A stretch of DNA of 64,000 bases, from contig NZ_CP092417.1 in the NCBI RefSeq assembly GCF_023716865.1, forward strand, positions 2,954,001-3,018,000, given 5' to 3'. The DNA comes from Endozoicomonas sp. SCSIO W0465 (GTDB lineage: Bacteria > Pseudomonadota > Gammaproteobacteria > Pseudomonadales > Endozoicomonadaceae). The notes below the pieces were generated by a model, which saw nothing but the letters and a program-made list of their open reading frames with translations, ran no database searches and was not told where the DNA came from. Below, one piece after another: positions 1 to 9,100 of this stretch. The translations under genes and the position numbers were made by a program. Numbering within the stretch: the stretch's first letter is position 1; each line of letters begins with the position of its first letter.

Positions 1-161
1 AGATTTTTTTCAATGTTTGATGATTATTCTGTTAATTTAATGGTCAGTTCAATCGCTGAATTAATTTATTTTGAAAAACAAATAATATTCAAGTTATCCG
101 GTTTCCGAAATCATTTACTAATTAATGGTCGTTTTCGAACAAACAGCTGGAAGGTTAAGTT
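1..161. other. AT-rich leader upstream of first giant gene
   Basis: No gene is visible. The stretch is AT-rich and ends in a ribosome binding site (GGAAGG, about 9 bases before the ATG at 162). I could not fix a promoter with confidence. The end of this leader resembles the leader of the second giant gene, with a purine-rich site a few bases before the ATG and similar AT-rich sequence above it. Confidence 0.4.
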
Positions 162-3100
162 ATGAATATAAAAATTGAAGGCAATGTAATAGTTGTGAAT
201 AATGCCAATTCAGTTGTTCCACCTGAGCTGGAGTTTGATGACAACCGTGCAGATAAAATCAGCAGTTTTGATTCCCGGCGAGTGAACAATAAGCAAAAAA
301 CAGAAGCATTGTTTTCCTCGCCAGACAGTAAAATTAAAACCACCGGTTTTAATCAAGTTACAACACCTGCTCAGACCTCAGTCATTACAAAATCGGTGGG
401 CTCACATTCAATTAAAACAACCGATTCATTGAATTCAATCCAGGCGGCTGGCAGTAATTCAGTGTTAGTGAAGCAACCCACCTCTGCCAATCCGGCCAAT
501 ATCCAGTCAGTCTCAGTCATTACCTCAAGTGCAGCGCATGGTTTGAACGCCGCTATAACATCCACTCATCAGCCATCTGCTGGCAGTACACTCAGTACTA
601 TACAAGGCTCTGCATCTCATCACATAAGCACCCCTTTATATCAAAGTGACAGCACTTCAGGCTCAGCGGGTGAATCAAGTACGACTAATGCGACCCGATC
701 TCAGCCACAAACCTATAACGCCCCAAATACAACAAAAAATTCTCTATCTTCTGACGCAAAAAGCAATCTGTCCTCCATTACCCGTTCATCAAGCTCGATG
801 CATGAATCGAGTGTTGTCAATTCAACCAGTTCTCAATCGCACAATTCCAGTTCATTAAGTACAAGAAGTACAAGACAAGGGGCTAACTTTACTGACACAA
901 CAAAGTCTCTGACTCACACCGACAGCATATCTGATTCAGTAAAGGATTCGCCCTCTACCAATATGACGGATTCCCGGTCTCTTTCCACCAGCACCAGCAC
1001 CAGCACCAGCACCGAGCTGAGAGGGTCAACAACCAGCGCAATACCGCTAACACCGCTAACAACGGCATTGAGGAACCAGACGCAATGGCTGACGGACAGT
1101 GTGGTCGCCGGGTACTCATCTGGTGTGACGGTTGATATGACCTCCACCCATTCGACTATGGCATCGTCCAGTGCAGTGATGGCCAATGCCACCAGCCCCG
1201 CCATGCTGAAGCAAGAATTAATCACCATACTGCACGACATAGGCAGCACGACTAATACCGGTATGCTGAAAAAGGACTTGCAGGCCTTTGCAAAACTGTA
1301 TCCAGCCGAGGATGTGTCAGAATTAAAATCATTTGTTGATTCAAGTGTTCAGGCTTTTGAGGCGTTTATGCTGTTGGACGGCATCTCTGCTTTCGTCAGG
1401 ACGATTAACGGTACTTTCCCTCAAGTTGCTCAACAGTATGAGCACATCCTGAACGAGGGAGTGAACGACATGATTGAGCAGTTCAATACCACCAGAACCT
1501 CTGCAGCAACCTCTACACCAACCTCTACACCAACCGCTACACCAACCTCTGAACCGACAAAAGCTCCCAACCATGATCGATCAAAAAGAATGATCATTCC
1601 GAAGTCGGAATTTTTTGAGAAGATTATCAATCTGATAATGATGCAACATTTTTTCAAGCAAGAAGATTCGACCCCGCAGTTTTTGGATTTTTTAAAGGGC
1701 GTTTCACAAATGCGTAATGATTTTGTTATCGCTCTACAACGTAATCTTGCAACAACCAGAGATGTGCAGGACCTTGTCCGGCAAATCAGTGAATCACAGC
1801 GAATAACCAGCTTTTTACAGCACTATAACCAGATGATACCCGAGTTGATAAGACAGGAAGACTTTGTTGCTCTTGGACGACTGGCCTATAAAATTAACGT
1901 ACTTGCTTATGTTAATATTGCTGAGATACCTCCGTTTCCAGAAGCAAACATGATGGAAGCTTTCAAACTCATGGTTGATTCAATTTTGCATGAAATTGAT
2001 CGACTGTCGGTTTTGCCTGGAAGTCAACCATTTTTTTTTGCACTTTTATATCAAACTATGACTTTTGGTTTGGCATGGAATCCAATGCAAATACTGAGGC
2101 AATCTATTCCGTTGCCGGAAGGAGTTTGTCTGGGAAGTACGATTTCACTCAGCGTTGCCACTTATTACGGTACCACAATCACCAAAGCCATTAAAAATCT
2201 GGTTGATTCAATTTTTTTGGGTACTGGATATGCTAATTTGCCTTATATGGCCAATGAGATAGTACAGATAATTACGGCCAGAAGAACTCCCAAGGAGTCT
2301 CGTTTTAATCGGCTCCTTAAGCAAATTAAGGTCAATAGCCATTACAATGATAAAATTTTCGATGTTTTGGAAGCGCTGCATACTAACGCGTATAGGGTGC
2401 AAGCTTTTTACTCGATAAGCCACATGCTAATTCAGATGGTCGATGTTTTTCATGCCATGGCAAATCAGTTACCTGCTGGTGAAGACCTTTCTATCCAATT
2501 CCGCATCCTCCCTAAACGCGCACATGTTTTATTTGCTGAACTCACAAGATTGTCAAGTACGCTGTCCATAACCCTGTGTGATACTCAAGGTTATTTTTTC
2601 AGGGCCAGTGGCAATTCAATAAACGACCTGGTTAGTAATGTCGAGAACTCAATAACCATGTGGGCCGATTTTTATCATTTGCCAGTGGGTATGCCAGCCC
2701 ATATCACTTCTGAAACTCCTTCAGGCTGGTTACATCAATCGACTGATCAGGAAATGCGCACTTGGGGAGAATGGCAGCTCTTTCCAGATTCGGCTTTAAC
2801 ACTGAAAGACATTGTGACCCATGATATCTCCCAGCTGGCAGATCTGGATAAAAAGGCCATCAAGGCGCTGGCCAAGGAGTTTGTTTCCAAGGTTAGGAGT
2901 CCTCAGGCACTGGAAAAACTGAAATTGCCAACCGATAAACCTGTGGATCTGGATGTTCCCGATTCAACCACAGAGGTGACCCCGTCTGATCCACTGGTTA
3001 TGCAAATGCGGGAGGTGATTAGCGTTCTTGACGATGCCCTGAAAAACAATACCCCCGTACCTGAAACCATTAAAAAAATCAATGCCAGCATTATGGTGAA

Positions 3101-6100
3101 AACCGCCCGCAGCCTGAGAGCGAAAGCAAAGTCCCAGGCTCCGGATCAGACTGAACAACCTGCCGCTTCCTCTGGCGTGACCCAGCCTTCAACATCGGGT
3201 ACAGAAGCTAACGTACAGTATTCGATGAAATTGTCCGTGATGATGGATGCACTGAATGCCTTGTCGCCCGCCCTTCATGGGGCAGTCCTGGCCGCCGAGA
3301 TGGCTGCGGCGGCAGACAAACCTTCTGGTAGTCAAGCTGCTGACCAGCAGGGTACCGAAGCCGAGGTCGGTGGTATTGCCGGCAGTGTGCTGGGGCTCAC
3401 CGCCTCCGCGTTTTTGACCAGGTTGGCTTCCTCGGCGCGAAGCAGTGGGGCTGGGGCTTCAAGTGGAGCGTCGTCTTTATTGCCAGATGAAGCCGTTACC
3501 GAAGAAGAAGTTCAGGCTGTGCTTGATGAAACATTTTTTGATTATGTTCAGGAACTTCTGAAAAAAGCGCCGCCTCCTCCCCAGCATGAGCCGGGTGAAA
3601 CGGCCGGGGGAGAGGGGCCTGGCAGTGAGGGCAGCGAAGACAGCGAGACCAGCGAGACTAGCGAGGAAGACAGTCCCGGCAGCAAGACTAGAGGTAAAGG
3701 CAGGGGACAGCTTGAACCGGCTTGTCGGCGCAGAAGGGCTCTGGCCGGGGCCGGGAAAGCGGCAGGTGGAGCCAGTGAATGCAGTGAGTGGGATAAATAT
3801 GAGAAAATCGCAGGGGAGGGCGCTGGAGGTCTGACGTCAACCACCCTGTTGCCTGCCTTAATTAATAGAGTAGGGTTAAGGCTTGCCCTCAGCATTGCAG
3901 CAAGACGCCTACTCATGATTGGTGCTGCAGCGGTCGCTGCCGGTGTTGCTGGCTGGCTGATCGGGGAGGGAATAGCGAAACTGCGAAGCAAAAATAAAGA
4001 TAACGATGACGCAACCGAAAAGCCCGGCAATGGCCGGGACAAACCGACACCTGCAGAGTCGGGTCATGACCAGGACAAAACCGACACGGAAGGTCCAACC
4101 GATGGCAAACCAGCGACCACGCAAAAACCGGTAACCGATAAGCAGGCTAATGATCACAGCAGAATAATAAACGTCGATTCCGGGAAAGCACCGGCAACAA
4201 CGGCCGTTGGTATGGCATCCTCGGCAGAGATTTTATCCGCAAAGACATTAGCTACGTCCCAAAATATTTTGCCGCCAGTATCCTCAAATCCAGTATCTTC
4301 AAATCCAGCATCCTCAAATACTGCTGCACAAAGCGAAGTTGCTGCCTCTGAAGGCCTTTCCACCATAAACATGCAAACACAACACGCCTCGAAAGCATCA
4401 GCTGTCAGCAGTATACCCGCTGATATTCCAGCGTCTTCCACAGCAAGGTCCGGCACCCCGGCCCGTACTGCTGCCACTGCTTTGCTGAGTCCATCAGAGT
4501 TGATAAGCACGCCGGCATCAAGCGTAACCAGTATGCATGAACTTTCACCACCCACTTCTGGTTCAATACAGAAAAGTGTGGTAGTGAGTTCAACTGAATC
4601 CGGTGTTCCCCCACTGGCAGCCAGCAGTGCACTCTCTTCTGCGGGAAAAACGACAGAATCTTTTGTAGAAACCGCTTCAGAGAAATTAAACTCCATGAGT
4701 CATTCGACCCGGACTTCACTGAGCCCATCGGGTATAACCAGTACTCATGAATGGTTAATGAATACCACCACTTCACCTCTGGAGGCATTGAGTTCGTTGG
4801 TGCATGCCAGAGAGTCAGCCATGGAGACTCACCCAGCCATTAGTAGCACTCGCTCTTCACCGGTTAATGCCACTGAATCCAGTGCAGGAACCGCTTGGGA
4901 GACATTAAGTTCGGCGGGCAATTCAATACAAGCGTCATCCAGCTTGTCTGATATCACCAATACCCATGCAGTGTTCGTGAATGCCACGACTCGGGCTTCA
5001 GCATCGTCAGGTTTGTCAATCAACACCACTGAATCCACGGTAACCCCACCGGACACTAGCACTGCACTCTCTTCTGTGGTCAACACGACAGAATCCGCTG
5101 TACAAACCTCTTCTGTGCATCGGGAGCCGGTGAGTAATACAACTCAGGCTTCACTGAGCCCGTCGGGTATGACCAGTAGTCATGAACTACCAATGAATGC
5201 CACCACTTCACCTTTGGAAGCATTGAGTTCGTCGGTGCATACCAGTCAGTCGTCTGTAGAGAATCACCCGGCCATGAGCAGCACTCGCTCTTCACTGGGT
5301 AATACCACTGAATCCACTGCAGGAACCTCTTGGGAGACATTAAGTGCGGCGAGTAATTCAACACAAGCGTCATCCAGCTTGTCTGATATGACCAATACAC
5401 ATGCAGTGTCCATGAATGCCACGACTGCGACTTCAGCACCGTCGGGTTTGTCAATCAACGCTACTGAATCCTTGGAAACCTCACTGGACATTAGCACTGC
5501 ACTCTCTTCTGTGGGCAACACAACAGAATCCTCTGCACAAAGCTCTTCTGTGCATCGGGACCCGGTGAGTAATATGACTCAGGCTTCACTGAGCCCGTCG
5601 GGTATGACCAGTAGTTATGAACTACCAATGAATGTCACCACTTCACCTCTGGATACATTGAGTTCGCCGGTGCATAGCAGTCAGTCGTCCATAGAGACTC
5701 ACCTGGCCATTAGCAGCGCTTTCTCTTCACCGGGTAACGCCACTGAATCCACTGCAGGAACCTCTTGGGAGACATTAAGTTCGGTGGATAATTCAACACA
5801 AGCGTCATCCAGCTTGTCTGATATGACCAATACCCATGCAGTATCCATGAATGTCACGACTGCAACTTCAGCACCATCGGGTTTGTCAATCAACGCCACT
5901 GAGTCCGTGGCAACTTCATCGGACATCAGCACTGTACTGTCTTCTGTAGCCAACACGACAGAGTCTGTTGCACAAACCTCTTCTGTTCATCTGAGCACGA
6001 TAAGCAATACGACCCAGGCTTCACTGAGCCCGTCGGGTATGGCGAGTACTCATGAATGGCAAATGAATGCTACTAGTTCACTCCTGGAATCATTGAGTTC

Positions 6101-9100
6101 GTCGGTAGATGCCCTTGAGTCATCCATGGAGACTTACCCGGCCATTAGCAGTACCCGCTCTGCACAGGCTAATGCCACTGAATCCACTGCAGGAACTGCT
6201 TGGGAATCATTAAGTTCGGCGGGTAATTCAACACAAGTGCCATCTAGTTTGTTTGATATGACAAATACCCATGCAGTGTCCATGAATGCAACGACTGCCG
6301 CTTCAGCACCGTCGGGTTTGTCAATCAACACCACTGAATCCATGGCAACTTCACCAGACATCAGTACTGCACGCTCTTCTGTGGTCAACACGACAGAATC
6401 CGTTGCCCAAACCTCTTTTGTTCATCTGAACCCGATGAGCAATACGACTCAGGCTGCAATAAGCCCGTCGGGTATGACCAGTAGTTATGAACTACCAATG
6501 AATGTCACCACTTCACCTCTGGATACATTGAGTTCGCCGGTGCATGCCAGTGAGTCATCCATGGAGACTCACCCGGCCATGAGCAGCACTCGCTCTTCAC
6601 CGGGCAACGCCACTGAATCCAATGCAGGAACCTCTTGGGAGACATTAAGTGCGGCGAGTAATTCAACACAAGCGTCATCCAGCTTGTCTGATATGACCAA
6701 TACACATGCAGTGTCCATGAATGCAACGACTGCGACTTCAGCACCGTCAGGTTTGTCAATCAACGCCACTGAATCCGTGGCAACTTCATCGGACATCAGC
6801 ACTGTACTCTCTTCTGTAGCCAACACGACAGAGTCTGTTGCACAAACCTCTTCTGTTCATCTGAGCACGAATAGCAATACGACCCAGGCTTCAATAAGTC
6901 CGTCGGGTATGACCAGTAGTTATGAACTACCAATGAATGTCACCACTTCACCTCTGGATACATTGAGTTCGCCGGTGCATGCCAGTGAGTCATCCATGGA
7001 GACTCACCCGGTCATTAGCAGCACTCGTTCTGCACCGGGTAACGCCACTGAATCCAGTGCAGGAACCTCTTGGGAGACATTAGGTTCGGCAGGTAATTCA
7101 ACACAAGCGTCATCCAGCTTGTCCGATATGACCAATACCCATGCAGTGTCCATGAATGCCACGACTGCGACTTCAGTACCGTCGGGTTTGTCAATCAACG
7201 CTACTGAATCCTTGGAAACCTCACTGGACATTAGCACTGCACTCTCTTCTGTGGGCAACACGACAGAATCCGCTGCACAAAGCTCTTCTGTGCATCGGGA
7301 CCCGGTGAGTAATACGACTCAGGCTTCACTGAGCCCGTCGGGTATGACCAGTAGTTATGAACTACCAATGAATGTCACCACTTCACCTCTGGATACATTG
7401 AGTTCGTCGGTGTATGCCAGTGAGTCATCCATGGAGACTCACCCGGTCATTAGCAGCACTCGCTCTGCACCGGGTAATGCCACTGAATCCAGAGCAGGAA
7501 CCTCTTGGGAGACATTAAGTTCGGTGGATAATTCAACACAAGCGTCATCCAGCTTGTCTGATATGACCAATACCCATGCAGTGTCCATGAATGCCACGAC
7601 TGCGACTTCAGCACCGTCGGGTTTGTCAATCAACGCTACTGAATCCTTGGAAACCTCACTGGACATTAGCACTGCACTCTCTTCTGTGGGCAACACAACA
7701 GAATCCGCTGCACAAAGCTCTTCTGTGCATCGGGACCCGGTGAGTAATACGACTCAGGCTTCACTGAGCCCGTCGGGTATGACCAGTAGTTATGAACTGC
7801 CAATGAATGTCACCACTTCACCTCTGGATACATTGAGTTCGTCGGTGCATAGCAGTCAGTCGTCCATAGAGACTCACCCGGCCATTAGCAGCGCTTTCTC
7901 TTCACCGGGTATCGCCACCGATTCTCCTTCAGAAACCTCTTGGGTGAAATCGAGTTCAATGGGCAATTCAACACAAGCGTCATTCAGCTTGTCTGATATA
8001 ACCAGTACACACGCAGTGTCCATGAATGCAACGACTGCCGCTTCAGCACCGTCGGGTTGGTCAATCAACGCCACTGAATCCACGGTAACCTTACCGGACA
8101 TCAGTGCTGAACTCTCTTCTGTGGTCAACACGACAGAATCCGTTGCCCAAACCTCTTCTGTTCATCTGAACCCGATGAGCAATACGACTCAGGCTTCAAT
8201 AAGCCCGTCGGGTATGACCAGTAGTTATGAACTACCAATGAATGTCACCACTTCACCTCTGGATACATTGAGTTCGTTGGTGCATGCCAGTGAGTCATCG
8301 ATGGAGACTTACCCGGTCATGAGCAGCACTCGCTCTTCACCGGGTAATGCCACTGAATCCAGTGCAGGAACCTCTTGGGTGACATTAAGTTCGGTGGATA
8401 ATTCAACACAAGCGTCATCCAGCTTGTCTGATATGTTCAATACACATGCAGTGTCCATGAATGCTACGACTGCGGCTTCAGCACCGTCAGGTTTGTCAAT
8501 CAACGCCACTGAATCCACGGTAACCCCACCGGACACTAGCACTGCACTCTCTTCTGTGGTCAACACGACAGAATCGGTTGCACAAACCTCTTCTGTGCGT
8601 CTGAGTCCGATGAGCAGTACGACTCAGGCTTCACTCAACCCATCGGGTATAGCCAGTACTCATGAATGGCCAATGAATGCTACTAATTCACCCCTGGAAT
8701 CATTGAGTTCGTCGGTGCATGCCAGTGAGTCATCCATAGAGACTTACCCGGTCATGAGCAGCACTCGCTCTGCACCGGGTAACGCCACTGAATCCACTGC
8801 AGGAACTGCTTGGGAGACATTAAGTTCGGCGGGTAATTCAACACAAGTGCCGTCTAGTTTGTCTGATATGACAAATACCCATGCAGTGTCCATGAATGCA
8901 ACGACTGCCGCTTCAGCACCGTCGGGTTTGTCAGTCAGCACCACTGAATCCATGGCAACTTCACCGGAGTTTAGTACTTCACGCTCTTCTGTAGCCAACA
9001 CGGCAGAATCCTCTGCAAAAACCTCTGCTGCTGCTCTATCGGAAGTCATCAGCGCAACGGTTCCGTCGGTAGCGCTGACTGAAATCACTTCTATGGAATT

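Noticed and set aside
162..230. Signal peptide on the giant proteins
   Set aside because: The first residues are polar and charged with no hydrophobic core; the only clear hydrophobic segment lies near residue 1245-1270.
4829..9088. Ten regularly spaced minus-strand open frames of about 85 codons
   Set aside because: They are antisense shadows of the 435-bp repeats; spacing and similarity come from the repeat and they have no consistent ribosome binding sites.
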